Under the pieces are notes generated by a model. That model saw only the letters and a list, made by a program, of their open reading frames with translations, searched no databases and was not told the DNA's origin. The position numbers were made by a program, and so were the translations under genes. This document shows, piece by piece, positions 16,856-26,937 of a stretch of DNA of 64,000 nt. Source of the stretch: Bradyrhizobium diazoefficiens (GTDB lineage: Bacteria; Pseudomonadota; Alphaproteobacteria; Rhizobiales; Xanthobacteraceae); assembly GCF_016612535.1 (NCBI RefSeq), contig NZ_JAENXS010000006.1, positions 96,544 through 160,543 of the forward strand, given 5' to 3'. Each line of letters starts with the position of its first letter. Within the stretch, counting starts at the first letter, position 1.

Positions 16856-19129
16856 TCACAGCGTTTTCAGATACGCGACAAGCGACCGCCGTTCGTCGTC
16901 ATTGAGTTCGGGACCGACGACGCCAGGCGGCAGCTTTGTGACGTCAGTCTCTTGCCCCTCGAAGGAGTGTCCACGGTTGCTGTTTCCGAGTAAGGACACG
17001 TCGAAATTGGTCAAGCCGGCCGCGCAAGCCTCGTCGGCATGCGCTTTCGTCACAAGCCCGACATTGACTGGATCGAATTGGCGACTGCCAACGCAGAACG
17101 AAGTTGGCCGCTCGCGTTGGGGCAGCAACATGTCTCGCAATGTCGGTACTGATCCGTTATGCAAATACGGTGCCGTCGCCCAGACGCCGTCCAGCGGACG
17201 TGCCCGATAGCGGGCGTCAAGGGAAAGAACACCTTTGTCCTTCCCGCCAATGTTTGCGCGCGCATTGACATAGATGCGCTGGTTTTGGCAATTCTTCCTG
17301 GGCCCCCACATTTGCTGCTTGAGCTGATCGGGCGTGCCGTTGGCGACGTTCCATTGGTCGACCGTTTTTCCGACCACGTCCATCAGTGCCAGCACGAACA
17401 GCGGATCAGAGGCGTCGTCCGGCAGCAAGTTACAACCCCACGCCTTGTTGAGATCATCAACGGGTTTCACACCAAGCGAATCTGGCAGGTGAACGCGACG
17501 TTCTGTCAGGACGCGGGACTGTTGGCTGTCGGTGCCGATCTCGGCCACAGGCAGCTGCACGAGGCTAAAGTAGTGTCGTCCACCGATTTCGACCCAATTT
17601 TTCTCGTTCTTGGCGGTGCGATCTGGGTTCTCCGGCTGCCAGAACGAATCCTGCGGCCACTTCTTGTCGAACTCGGGATCGTTGACTGGGCCGCGATGAC
17701 ATTCAAAACAATGTGCGCGGTAAAGGTCGCGGCCTTTTTCGGCGAGTTTTTCGTCAATTGCCCAAGCCGGGTCAGCTCGAAACTTCTCCTGTGCGTCTCT
17801 CCATCGCGGTGCAATGAGCCCATTGAACTTCCTGCCACCTGGGTTGGGCGCTGAGAAGGGATCGGTGCCGCGCAACAGCTCCTCGATCCGCGCAACGTCC
17901 GACAGATGGATGGACGAGCCAAAGAGCGGACGGCCGGGCGCGGCCGCTGTCATGTTAATCTTGGCCGCGACGCCGAGCGCCTCACCCGCATTGCGAACAA
18001 GTTCGTTGAGAACGGAGGCGTCGTACTGTGCCCATAGAAAATACGGAGTGTCCCAGATGGGCGGAAAGCTCACGGGCGCATCGTTGCGTACGAAGTTCCT
18101 TTTCAGGAGCGGATCCGCGAGCTCGCCGGTCTTTTGATCGAGAAAATTCGCGTAGAAGACTTGATTGCCGATCCGGTTCAGTGCGTCCAGCCGGCCAAAG
18201 CCTTCGTCGAGATCGAGAACGCCCTGCGCCGCCAAAAGACCATCCGTCTGCGCCTTCTGACGCTTGATTTTGTCGAGCGCGAGCTTCAAACCCTCCTTCA
18301 GCTTTTCCCGATCGACGCTTTGACCTTTGATCTCCTCCAGCTTGCTGGCAAAGCGCTCAAATCGCCAGGGGAGCATCAACGTGTAGCCGATCGACAATCC
18401 GATCACGCGCTCGACCTCGCCGAGATTGACCATCGACGGCCCGCCGTCGATCCGAATGCTCACATTCTTGTACTCAAGATGCCCGGTATGACAGGCGGCG
18501 CAGGTTAGCCCGATCTGGTCTTCGTAGGACTCGCCCGTCGTCGGGTCGACACCTCCCTTGAGGATAGCGAAGCCAACGGGCAATCCATTCGGATTGTTCG
18601 GCAGGTTTGGCGCCCGGCCAGGCTGTGCGGCATCTGCCTTCTGCGCATCATCGTGATAGCCATATCCGGGTGCATTACCGGTAAAATCGTTCGAGCTGGG
18701 ACTTGGGATAAATCCAAGGCGACGCAGGTAATCATCGTCGGTCAAACGGGTGTAGAATACGGACAGCTCCGGCCGCTCCAACGCCATGAACCACTGATAG
18801 GGCACAGGAATTGTGGCGGTTCCCTGCGACGTATGATGAAACCAGTAGCGCTGCTGTGCGCTCCAGTTCTGCGGCAACCAGTAGGCTTGCTCGATTTTCG
18901 AGGGCTGTGGCAAGGTCGCCGGCAGCAACTGAGCGACAAGGTTCGCCTTGCCCTTGATCGAGAGCGCGACATCGCGGAGCTTTTCCGGCACGAAGTACGC
19001 CATGCCGAGCGCAACCGCGGCGGCAACGCCGATCGCGACGAGTAAACCCGCCAAGCAGCGCCAACGAGCCATCCAAGAATGAAGACCACAGACGACAGAA
19101 CGAAGCTTCGTAAGCAACCACCCCATCAT
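16856..19129 (-). CDS. RoxA-like dihaem c-type cytochrome
   Basis: A 757-residue exported protein with an N-terminal anchor or signal segment (~24-46) and two haem-c motifs, CAACH (~210-214) and CFECH (~474-478). Their spacing, with aromatic stretches such as QAYWLPQNWSAQQRYWFHHT and a C-terminal peroxidase-like block (VWATAPYLHNGSVPTLRDML), resembles the dihaem rubber-oxygenase (RoxA)/CcpA-like superfamily. RoxA cleaves polyisoprene using O2; whether this homologue does so cannot be told. The start ATG 19,129 or 19,126 follows a ggggga block. Third gene of a minus-strand operon after a membrane patatin-like lipase and a monohaem protein. Maturation would need the host's Ccm system. Confidence 0.75.
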   Translation of the reverse strand: MMGWLLTKLRSVVCGLHSWMARWRCLAGLLVAIGVAAAVALGMAYFVPEKLRDVALSIKGKANLVAQLLPATLPQPSKIEQAYWLPQNWSAQQRYWFHHTSQGTATIPVPYQWFMALERPELSVFYTRLTDDDYLRRLGFIPSPSSNDFTGNAPGYGYHDDAQKADAAQPGRAPNLPNNPNGLPVGFAILKGGVDPTTGESYEDQIGLTCAACHTGHLEYKNVSIRIDGGPSMVNLGEVERVIGLSIGYTLMLPWRFERFASKLEEIKGQSVDREKLKEGLKLALDKIKRQKAQTDGLLAAQGVLDLDEGFGRLDALNRIGNQVFYANFLDQKTGELADPLLKRNFVRNDAPVSFPPIWDTPYFLWAQYDASVLNELVRNAGEALGVAAKINMTAAAPGRPLFGSSIHLSDVARIEELLRGTDPFSAPNPGGRKFNGLIAPRWRDAQEKFRADPAWAIDEKLAEKGRDLYRAHCFECHRGPVNDPEFDKKWPQDSFWQPENPDRTAKNEKNWVEIGGRHYFSLVQLPVAEIGTDSQQSRVLTERRVHLPDSLGVKPVDDLNKAWGCNLLPDDASDPLFVLALMDVVGKTVDQWNVANGTPDQLKQQMWGPRKNCQNQRIYVNARANIGGKDKGVLSLDARYRARPLDGVWATAPYLHNGSVPTLRDMLLPQRERPTSFCVGSRQFDPVNVGLVTKAHADEACAAGLTNFDVSLLGNSNRGHSFEGQETDVTKLPPGVVGPELNDDERRSLVAYLKTL

Positions 19130-19184
19130 TGTCCCCCGACCTTCAACTGCGCTGAAAAACCGCCACTTGCAGCGACCCGCCTTA

Positions 19185-20552
19185 TCACTTGTTGAGCAAC
19201 TGGCTGTTGACGAAAGAAACCACGTCCGCCGTTTCAGCTGCTGCGCGGCGTGTGATCGTTGGTGCGACTCCACCGTGCAGGAACGACGGGAACCACCCGA
19301 AATTACGAACGTTCCAGTTTTCCTTTGGCCAGACGGCATTGTTGACGCCCGGCACCGTGAAATTCTTGACGTTCCTGGCCAGGGGCTGCGCCGTCTCGGT
19401 GTGGCAGCTCACGCAGTCGGTGTTGAAGAAATGGCTTTGCTTCGGATCGGCAATAATCTTGAGGGTCTCAATGATGCGGCTGTCATCGACATGACCGTCG
19501 AGGAACATGGCCGTTGACACGCCCTTGCGATCGGCGATGGGCTGAGGCGGGCTCTGAAGCGAGGCGTGACGACACGTTATCGGGTTTTGATTATTCGTCG
19601 ACGGCTGCGGGACGACGTGTTTTGCGCCAGAGAAACTGAGCATCTGGGCAACATGCATCCCGTCAAGCGTCGGACTGGGTACCGGTATAAGGCCAGCCTG
19701 AGGGACCTTCAGCATCGATACGAAAATCCACGGCTCGGGCGGGCGGGTCCCCATGACCGCCATGGTCTGGAGGCGCTGCGGAGACAGATGCTTCTCGAGC
19801 AGCGCCTTCAACGCATCCCGAAACGGCTTGGCCGAGGCGCCGCGCAGGCCCGGATGGACATTCATGTCACCCGCGGTCACAATTTTTACGCCACCAAACG
19901 TTCCGGCCGCCAACTGATCGCGGAGCGCCGCTACGTCGCGAATGATGCCTTTGAACGTCTCATCGTCCGGCTTCGATCGGGGAAAAGGTGCGCAACCATC
20001 GAGCGGTGGGTCAGGTGGCGAGAGAGTAAAACTGAATATCAGATGCCCGGCGATATCGTGGACCTTGAACCCGTCGGATCCGTTCGTCACCGGCTGGACG
20101 ATGAGACGGATCTGTGGCTGCCGGCCGAACTTTGCGATGATCTCATTCGACAGACCGGGCGCTCCGGGATCGATCCGGATACCGGCAACGAACCAGGCCT
20201 TGATGTCTTTTACGCTGTCAGGCAGGGCGATCCTGGCGACACCGGAATCTGGCACGCCAGCGCGCTCGGGATTTTCTGCGTTCGCTAGAAAGCGCGCAAA
20301 ATCCCCGTCCGACCAGAGCCGCTGCGGCGATCCGGTCGGACCGGCGAGATCCGACAGCGCAATCAGATTGGCCAAGTCGGCCGCATTCTGCGGTGGCGGA
20401 AACAGGATGGATAGGTCGTTGGCCGAAAGCGGCCTCAAAGCCGTTTGCGCGGCAACCGGGCGGGGTTCTGCGGCAGGGGCTATGGTCGTGCCCGCTGCCA
20501 GAAGCGTGAGTGACAAGAAAGAAGATCTCCAAACATCTCGCCATATCGCCAT
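19185..20552 (-). CDS. Exported monohaem cytochrome-like protein
   Basis: A 455-residue protein with a signal peptide (SSFLSLTLLAAGTTIAPAAA-like region, residues ~11-28) and a single CVSCH haem-c motif near residue 387, followed by a conserved-looking aromatic C-terminus (NVRNFGWFPSFLHGG). The preceding ~350 residues have no domain I recognise. ATG 20,552 is chosen because ggaggggg lies six bases upstream. It lies 124 bases after the patatin-like gene and 55 bases before the RoxA-like gene, so it is most likely a periplasmic electron carrier or accessory subunit for the dihaem enzyme. Function otherwise unknown. Confidence 0.7.
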   Translation of the reverse strand: MAIWRDVWRSSFLSLTLLAAGTTIAPAAEPRPVAAQTALRPLSANDLSILFPPPQNAADLANLIALSDLAGPTGSPQRLWSDGDFARFLANAENPERAGVPDSGVARIALPDSVKDIKAWFVAGIRIDPGAPGLSNEIIAKFGRQPQIRLIVQPVTNGSDGFKVHDIAGHLIFSFTLSPPDPPLDGCAPFPRSKPDDETFKGIIRDVAALRDQLAAGTFGGVKIVTAGDMNVHPGLRGASAKPFRDALKALLEKHLSPQRLQTMAVMGTRPPEPWIFVSMLKVPQAGLIPVPSPTLDGMHVAQMLSFSGAKHVVPQPSTNNQNPITCRHASLQSPPQPIADRKGVSTAMFLDGHVDDSRIIETLKIIADPKQSHFFNTDCVSCHTETAQPLARNVKNFTVPGVNNAVWPKENWNVRNFGWFPSFLHGGVAPTITRRAAAETADVVSFVNSQLLNK

Positions 20553-20678
20553 CACTTACCCCCTCCTAGATTCACGTCGCGAACCGATCTCCGCGACGAC
20601 CACGTCACGCATTTGCAATGCGATTGCATAAGCCGCCCGCGGCCTTTTCAGCCCATGCGAGCATCTGCGCACTGCCTC

Positions 20679-23600
20679 TCATTGTTCGCCCCGGAACGCA
20701 CTCGCCCATGTCTCAAGCGCGGAAGGATGCAGGACGCTTTGGATGCAGTTGAGAAACATCTGGCTTCTCGCCGCGACGATCTTCTGGATGGCCGGACCAT
20801 TTTCCATGTCCGCCTGGAGCGAGCGCACTTGCTTCCAATCAAGCGAGTTGTCCTTGAGCAGATCAAACAATGTCCGGTGGCCGTAAAGATGCCCCCTGAA
20901 GTGAGCGAAGGCCACCTTGGCAGAGATCTTCGAATTCCAGAGCGCATCGGGGAACGTCATCAGGTCGAGCCCAGGCAGCTGCCCCAGTTGCTGCATCTGG
21001 GTCTGCGCTTCCTGGTACTGCTCGCGTCCGACCAGTTGATACATGCCCCGCAGCCGAAAATCCCAACCATCATCTGTCCCCGGCCGGTTGCCAAATTGAT
21101 TGCCGTCGTAGCCCAGAACGGCATCGGCCAACTGTTCGGGATGGGCGAGGAGCGAGGTTAATTCGACCGATGGCTTGCCTGCGGCGACAAGAGCGCGATT
21201 GCCTTGATCGATACGATCGCGCCATTTCTGGGGAATTTGCGAAGCGTCCACAAACCAGAAATTCTCGCTCGTATGGGTAAAGTCCGCGCTGTCGTAGGAA
21301 ATGGAACCGAGAATATAAGCGAGGATGCGAGGATCGGTTTCGGTGACCCGGTCCCATTCCTGCAACAACGCCTGGACCTGCTCGGTCTGAAAATACGCCA
21401 GATAGCTCTTTCGATATGGCGGGATGGCTGCCGGCATGGGCAGGTTGTTCTTGGACGCCTTCGCCAGCTCATTGTCGTGGGCCTGCACTCTTTCCAGATA
21501 GTTTTGATAGCCGCGCTCCTGCAACCATTTCTTTTCATAACAAGCAAGCAGTGGCTGCGGCTCGATCTTTATGGCCGGTTGCCTCTCCTTGGCGAGTTGA
21601 TCCGCATACGCGGCCTCGGCCAGTCTGGAGTCCTTCAGTGTCTGAAACGCGCTTGCAACGTCTCCATTCAAAATATGAAAGATCTTGACCTGCAGGCAAT
21701 CGGCATTGCTTTGCTTTGCGCGAGACTGATCGAAAGTGTCATTCGGCAGGCAATCCCAAAATCGGCCGCTGCTGAGCGAAATGATGTTCCCGGTTTCCTC
21801 CGACAACGTCCAGCCAAGCGGCAAGCTGTAGAACAGGCCGGCTATTTCAGTTCGGCCGAAGGTCGCAAACCGGGGCGCACTCGGTGCGGCATCCCGAGCC
21901 GTGAGGCGATCGATATCGGCGGCACGGTTGAGCGCAATATAGGTCCGCGAACCTTGCGTGCTAAACAGCGCTCGGACCGGTTCCATGAGCTCGCCGAACT
22001 CGAACGATCCATGATCTGCGAAATCACCGTTTACCAGAGACAGCAGATAAATTCGGAATTTTGGCGCGTCCGACGTCCCTTCAATACTCTTCAGCTTCGC
22101 AATCAGATCGAGCGCAGTTTCGATGCCGGAATTCTCCACATAACCACCGTCCACCAAGCGGGCGCGTGGATTGGCGGTCATGCAGTCGTTCTTCAAGGTT
22201 ACCGTTGCGGCCGGCGTCACCCAAGGAAACCGCGCACTGGCAAAAGCCGCGGTGCTCAGCGGAATATGCAGCGACCGGCTCGTGACGGTCTCTATGCTTC
22301 CGTTTTTATCGCGTTTCAGGTTGGCGAGAATACACAGGTCGCTATCTTTCGGGTGAGACGGATCGATGTCGAAGGGAGAAATGACAACCCGTTTGCCACT
22401 GCCGGTATCGGTCGTGTTCAGGAGCAGTGCCGGCATGTTGCTGTCGGGCGCCCAATGCGATTGGAAGTCGGCTCTCAGCAAGTTAGATCGGTCGCCGCTG
22501 TTTTTTTGGGTCTTGATCATGCGATCTGCGGCATTCTCAAAAGTATATTCGAGAAAGCGCGCACGATCGAAGAAGCGGAAGGTGACCGGAGAGAACAACT
22601 GCGTGAAATCGGAAAACAGAACGCCGGCGACCAAGGGCGAGATAAAGTCGGTGGTCAGAATGCCCGCAACGCGTTGCTCGACCGCACCGGGGACATCGAG
22701 ATCCTGAGCCCGGGTGACGCCGGCCAGGAACGCCGCAATCTTGTCGCAGGCCTGTCCGGCAGGAGCATTGGCATTTTGCTGCGCGGGGTCGGCATGAAGT
22801 GCGGCAGCGAAGGTGGCGGCGCCGACACTGCCACCGGACACAGCGCTGATTGCAAACAAATGCTGTCGAAATGCCGGACAGAGGTCCTGCATCCGCGCGA
22901 GAAATCGCGCCGCGTTATGGGCGGCGTAAATGCCGCCGCCCTGGGCCGTCACAATGAATACGGGATACTCACCGAGCCTCTTGGCCTCGGTGAGCCGAGC
23001 CGGCTGCAGCAACCAATCGTGAAAGGCGGTCGCAGCGGAGATGCGCGCATCGCCTGCTTTTGCCTCGACTACCGGACGCAGTTCATGATCGTCGCTTCCG
23101 GAGAGGGACGCGACTGCGAACAAGGCGCCGAAGACGAGCGGTATATAGGGAATGCCTCGCCGGATGGTCAAAAGTGCAAAGTGGCTCATGACCCCGACCA
23201 CGCAGATCGTGAACAGAGCTATGACGCCGAACGTTCCGACAATCTGTGCAAGCCTATCCGGAAAGAGAACAAATGTGGTTGTCAGCAGAGCTATACCGAA
23301 AATCGTGAGCGCGAAAAACCTGAGGCTATGGAAATAGGACTCGTTTGCCCGTTTCGAGAGATCGAGGAGGCGTTTCTTTCCGCCCACCCACCACGCGAAT
23401 AAGACGAAACAGATCAATAGGATCGCAATTCCGCTCGCAAGCAACACGAGCATATTCCGCTCGAACGCCAAGGCCTGATTCTCGATACGAAAGATGCTGC
23501 CGACCTCTTCGACGCCCGCCGGATATGCCGGTCGCGACAGGAACTGACCTGACATCGCAGCCACCATTGGCAGCGCTCCAAGGACAATCGGAGCAAGCCT

Positions 23601-23864
23601 GTAGATGATCGGCTGGACGGTCGCACCTGGCGCTCGGAGTTGCGACTCGGTCGTCAGTTGAAATGCGCTCAGCCAGACGGCGATCGCGATCACACTGATG
23701 GCGATGAATTCCTTGAGAGCCACCCAGCCATGATCGTCGGCCGCTATGCGATAGAGCTCGCGAATCTGATCAGGCAGGAAGAGCAGGCCCGAAAGCAACA
23801 AAGCCAGAACGATGATCCACCGGAGATCGCGCATCAACGCAAAAAGGTGCTCGCGCGTCGTCAT
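20679..23864 (-). CDS. Membrane-anchored patatin-like phospholipase
   Basis: A 1061-residue protein. The N-terminal ~255 residues contain six or so hydrophobic segments (for example 18-31, 52-70, 88-106, 138-160, 183-201, 213-233). The rest carries a patatin domain: oxyanion loop AQGGGIYAA (~307-315), nucleophile elbow SAVSGGSVGAA with Ser346 in GxSxG, and LVDGGYVENSG giving the catalytic Asp of the Ser-Asp dyad. Patatin domains hydrolyse acyl esters of lipids. The start follows a gggagg site. The fusion to a multi-pass domain and a ~400-residue C-terminal region of unknown fold is unusual. First gene of the operon with two haem proteins. Confidence 0.8.
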   Translation of the reverse strand: MTTREHLFALMRDLRWIIVLALLLSGLLFLPDQIRELYRIAADDHGWVALKEFIAISVIAIAVWLSAFQLTTESQLRAPGATVQPIIYRLAPIVLGALPMVAAMSGQFLSRPAYPAGVEEVGSIFRIENQALAFERNMLVLLASGIAILLICFVLFAWWVGGKKRLLDLSKRANESYFHSLRFFALTIFGIALLTTTFVLFPDRLAQIVGTFGVIALFTICVVGVMSHFALLTIRRGIPYIPLVFGALFAVASLSGSDDHELRPVVEAKAGDARISAATAFHDWLLQPARLTEAKRLGEYPVFIVTAQGGGIYAAHNAARFLARMQDLCPAFRQHLFAISAVSGGSVGAATFAAALHADPAQQNANAPAGQACDKIAAFLAGVTRAQDLDVPGAVEQRVAGILTTDFISPLVAGVLFSDFTQLFSPVTFRFFDRARFLEYTFENAADRMIKTQKNSGDRSNLLRADFQSHWAPDSNMPALLLNTTDTGSGKRVVISPFDIDPSHPKDSDLCILANLKRDKNGSIETVTSRSLHIPLSTAAFASARFPWVTPAATVTLKNDCMTANPRARLVDGGYVENSGIETALDLIAKLKSIEGTSDAPKFRIYLLSLVNGDFADHGSFEFGELMEPVRALFSTQGSRTYIALNRAADIDRLTARDAAPSAPRFATFGRTEIAGLFYSLPLGWTLSEETGNIISLSSGRFWDCLPNDTFDQSRAKQSNADCLQVKIFHILNGDVASAFQTLKDSRLAEAAYADQLAKERQPAIKIEPQPLLACYEKKWLQERGYQNYLERVQAHDNELAKASKNNLPMPAAIPPYRKSYLAYFQTEQVQALLQEWDRVTETDPRILAYILGSISYDSADFTHTSENFWFVDASQIPQKWRDRIDQGNRALVAAGKPSVELTSLLAHPEQLADAVLGYDGNQFGNRPGTDDGWDFRLRGMYQLVGREQYQEAQTQMQQLGQLPGLDLMTFPDALWNSKISAKVAFAHFRGHLYGHRTLFDLLKDNSLDWKQVRSLQADMENGPAIQKIVAARSQMFLNCIQSVLHPSALETWASAFRGEQ

Positions 23865-24129
23865 GGTCCCTCCCGCGCACAAAGTCGGCAGACATCGCTT
23901 ACCAGCAGGAATGCGATGATCGGCTGCAAATTTTTGCTATACTCGCTGCAACCAAGCGTCAGTCTCCTCTAAAATAGAGCCGGCCGATGAAAATGGCTCG
24001 GGAGGCACTCTCCCTAAGCGAGTACGGCGGCGAGAACCTACCTATAGTAGTTCTGACGCTTTGTCGAGAATTTCCATTGAGCGACAAAAATCCTTCAACC
24101 ATCGACGACCAGGATGGGTGTGCCGCATT
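23865..24129. promoter_or_regulatory. Promoter gap of the patatin operon
   Basis: About 265 bases between the divergently placed patatin gene and the decayed secreted-protein gene. It should hold the operon promoter; I see no clear operator. Confidence 0.3.
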
Positions 24130-25270
24130 CCAGCCCTTCGTGAGCACAACATATTCGTAAATCCCACGGGCCGCCGGGGCGAAGCATGCTGCCGTTTCTT
24201 GGTTGTGCTCGCTGTCGGGACGACTGCCTCGCCGGTCATCCAGCACGCCGCATTCGCGCAAGCCGGCCCGGCATGGCTCGAGCAAGCCAAGGCCGACTAC
24301 CAAAAGGCGGTTGCGGAAAATGACGCTGCACGGCAGCAATATGAGGCGCAGGCAGCCCCCTATTGGACATTCGTCAGCGACAAACGCCAACTCCGCAATA
24401 CCAAGCGTCGCAACGGTGAGCCTCTTGTCGTCGACGACTATGTGCTCGCCCAACCGCCTATCTATGCGGGGCCGCCCAGACCGGTTGACCCCACGGCCCC
24501 AACCACTAAGGCGCCGGTCACGCGGACAGCCATCCCTGGCGTTGCGGATTTTCTCAGCAACGCCTTGACGCAGTTTCAGTTTGTGCCCCAACGGCCTCAT
24601 TTTCCGAGCTCGAATTCAAAGCCGCCTATGTCGGGGTTGCAGCAGAGGCTGTTCTGACACGGAGCCAGATCGTAAGGGTCTATGCGTTTGAATCGGGAGG
24701 CAACGGAACGTACGACGTCCAGGCTGGCCTCGAGTATGACAGGCCTGATGCCCTGCCCATTTTCAACTGCGCTCGGTTACAATCAATTGCTCAATACCCA
24801 CAGCGTCGAACTCATGGCCGAGAAAGGCGACCAGTTTCTAACCGCGCTCACCAGGAAGTCGGCGTCCCTCCGCGGTGAAGCACGGAAGGCGCTGGATAGA
24901 AAGATCGAGGTCTTGCGCCGAATGATCGAATTTGCTCGCTCAGTTCCCGACGATTGAAGCCAGCACGAGAGGATTGCTTCACGACTTTCCGCGTCCGAAC
25001 TCGAGATGATGAACCTGACTGGCGATGGTAATGGATCTGGCCTGGTCAGCATGCCGCCGGACATGCGAGACCGAGTTCCGACGTCGAACTTGTTTCAGCG
25101 CGCAGGGTACGAGCGCAATCCCGTCGCCATCTGTCATAATACCGCAGCCGGCCTGTTTGCCGCCATCAATGCTGAAATAGATGTCGAGGGCATGCTGCCA
25201 GGGCCACCGAATTGGCCGCGGCTTACGAGGGCGCGATACGCCGCTCCGCGCGCTGAAGAACAAGAGACCC
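24130..25270 (+). pseudogene. Frameshifted gene for a secreted protein of unknown function
   Basis: Coherent protein sequence jumps frames several times: a signal-like FLVVLAVGTTASPVIQHAAFA then a coiled-coil-like AWLEQAKADYQKAVAENDAA; after a shift at ~24,600 ELEFKAAYVGVAAEAVLTRS and VRVYAFESGGNGTYDVQAGL; after another near 24,770 ALGYNQLLNTHSVELMAEKG and on to a TGA at 24,955; then LFQRAGYERNPVAICHNTAA. Together ~350 residues. The YAFESGGNGTYDVQAG and LGYNQLL stretches recall lytic-transglycosylase-like or peptidoglycan-associated folds, but I would not assign it. At least three disabling changes. Confidence 0.6.
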
Positions 25271-25350
25271 ATTGCAGACGAGCTCCGAATATCGGAGAGA
25301 TCACTTCGATTGGACGGACCAGGAAGCTCGAGCTGGCGAGGATAGGCCTG

Positions 25351-25740
25351 ATGAGAAATCTTAAGCTATCGATGGGCCTTGTGACTGCGATGGCGACGCT
25401 ATTCGCTATCGGCAGCTTGATCGAGGACAAGAAACTCTCGTTCTTGGTTTGGAGTTTGTCGGCGGTGCCGATCGCTGCCCTGTTCTATTCGGTTCGCCGA
25501 AAAAACAGAGTGATTTACGGCTCGATCGAGATGATCGCCGCGATAGCCGCGCTCTTTTTCCTGTTCCTGCGTCTCGGACCTGGCGAGCTGACCGTCGAGC
25601 TTATTGCGGCACGGACCGTGGCCATGCTGGCTATCGTGTACGTCATGGTACGTGCGTTGGATAATATCGGCGAGGGACTACGACCTGGGTCCCGCCAGGA
25701 AAGCCGTTGGACTGGCCTGTTTCCAAAGGCACAAAAGTGA
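25351..25740 (+). CDS. Small four-helix membrane protein
   Basis: A 129-residue protein with about four hydrophobic segments (residues ~7-22, 30-47, 55-73 and 82-101) separated by short basic loops (VRRKNR). It ends in a polar tail. No family is recognised; the layout is common among small inner-membrane proteins of Bradyrhizobium. The ATG at 25,351 has only a weak gaggat upstream. It lies directly after the decayed secreted-protein gene. Confidence 0.5.
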   Translation: MRNLKLSMGLVTAMATLFAIGSLIEDKKLSFLVWSLSAVPIAALFYSVRRKNRVIYGSIEMIAAIAALFFLFLRLGPGELTVELIAARTVAMLAIVYVMVRALDNIGEGLRPGSRQESRWTGLFPKAQK

Positions 25741-25799
25741 GCACGGCGCTCATGTGAGCTGAAAGAATTGCAGGGCAGCATCGACCGGCCTAAACTAGG

Positions 25800-26095
25800 T
25801 GCATCGAACTTGCGACCGTTCCAGAGTTCCTCGGTGCACGTCTTGTCGACCCTTCGCGAGTCCTCGAACGAAATGCCGACACAGTTTCCCCAGCAATGCA
25901 ACAGCTCAATGATCTGTTGCCGCAGCCAGAAAGACGTTGTCGTCGCCCAGAAGAGCTGGCGTCATCTCGATGGCCACAATCAGTAGCCAAGACTCGTTCT
26001 TGAGATGACGTGCACGATGAATTGAGCGTCAATGGCCCTCAACCGCCGCTGCCTGACTGGCCAAGCCGCCTCCAAAATCCGGCGATAGACGGCAA
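25800..26095 (-). mobile_element. Badly decayed IS110-type end, second copy
   Basis: The stretch 25,960-26,095 aligns with 11,811-11,935 beside the better IS110 fragment, and the minus frame to its left (QIIELLHCWGNCVGISFEDS...EELW) has the spacing of the IS110 N-terminal ..L..C.VG.E...S..HW..EL region. The diagnostic DDAEAI block is missing. Assignment rests mainly on the parallel with 11.5-11.9 kb. Confidence 0.4.
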
Positions 26096-26099
26096 TCTC

Positions 26100-26275
26100 T
26101 CTCGTTCGGATACCGCGTCCATCGCTGCGTCGGAAGATAGCTTGCGAAATTGCGGCTAAAGATGCTTTGGGAGGAAATGCTCAACAGGCGTCGATATCAA
26201 AGTCATCGGCGAGCCCGACCGAGCTGCACCCAACTTTATGCACGGCTATGCTTTCTTCCCAGTGCAGGTGTCAGC
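26100..26275 (+). pseudogene. 3' remnant of a CYP153-like cytochrome P450
   Basis: From ctcgttcgga onward the sequence matches the last ~170 bases of the intact P450 (13,268-13,440). It retains HRCVGR of the haem loop, then has a TAG, and continues with LRLKMLWEEMLNRR and NFMHGYAFFPVQV. The remaining ~1 kb of the gene is deleted and replaced by IS110-type sequence immediately upstream. Confidence 0.75.
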
Positions 26276-26741
26276 TTGGGGGCAGGCTCCTCCTTGCGAT
26301 CGATCCGAGATGAGGCGAGCTTGTAACCGACCGCCGGTTTGAGCAGCCCTACGCCTGGAGACGGGTTCTCTCATGTCATCAAGTCTTTTGGATTCGGACG
26401 CGAATCTCCCATTTCCGCTAAGAAGCCGATTGGCGGCTGCGAGGACATTCGGGGAGGTGCGTTGATGACAGTCGCGGGATGACTTTACGAGAGCGGCCCC
26501 GGGTGTCTGCCCAATTGCCTTGGGCTCGGGATCTTGCCTCCATTTTTGGCTTGCACCTCCGGACCACGAGTGGGAAGACAAGCACACAAGCCGACTGTAA
26601 GCGAAGAACTGCGCATCAAAGAAGCCAACAAATTACCTGGCTAGGAATTTAGGGACAGACGACAGGAGCATTCGTCAGTTCGTGCCGACTGATCTCTGGC
26701 ATACAGCGCTTCTGCTCGCCGTCCCGCAAAAGACGCGGCGA
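26276..26741. other. Gap with no recognisable gene
   Basis: About 470 bases; an open minus frame (26,246-26,587) has no domain. A sequence at 26,672-26,700 faintly recalls a TtsI box but is too degenerate to call. Confidence 0.35.
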
Positions 26742-26924
26742 TCAGTCGGATTGAGTGGACTGCTGAGCACAGCATGCTTGATTGAGCTCATCTTCAAAAC
26801 TACCGGCGAATGTCCCAGGCTCACATGTTGAGTACTCTATGAGGATACTGACGCCACCATTGTAACTCGCCATCGTCGCAAAACCGGTTTCACTTGGCTG
26901 CGTGACGACGTTGGTCGTCGTCAC
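26742..26924 (-). CDS. Possible 60-codon ORF behind the avidin gene
   Basis: A GTG-started frame begins 13 bases after the avidin stop and encodes 60 residues (TNVVTQPSETGFATMASYNG, then ILIEYSTCEPGTFAGSFEDE and CC near the end). No ribosome-binding site is convincing and I recognise no family. It could be a co-transcribed small protein or chance. Confidence 0.2.
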   Translation of the reverse strand: MTTTNVVTQPSETGFATMASYNGGVSILIEYSTCEPGTFAGSFEDELNQACCAQQSTQSD

Positions 26925-26937
26925 GCGAAATGTCGGG

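Noticed and set aside
21204..23402. Long plus-strand open frame (732 codons) opposite the patatin gene
   Set aside because: It is antisense to a gene with a full catalytic domain, has no domain of its own, and arises from G/C-rich codon usage on the other strand.
26672..26700. TtsI-box-like sequence (tcgtcagttcgtgcc...)
   Set aside because: Only the first few positions match the type III secretion box; the central TCGAAAG block is missing and no effector gene follows.
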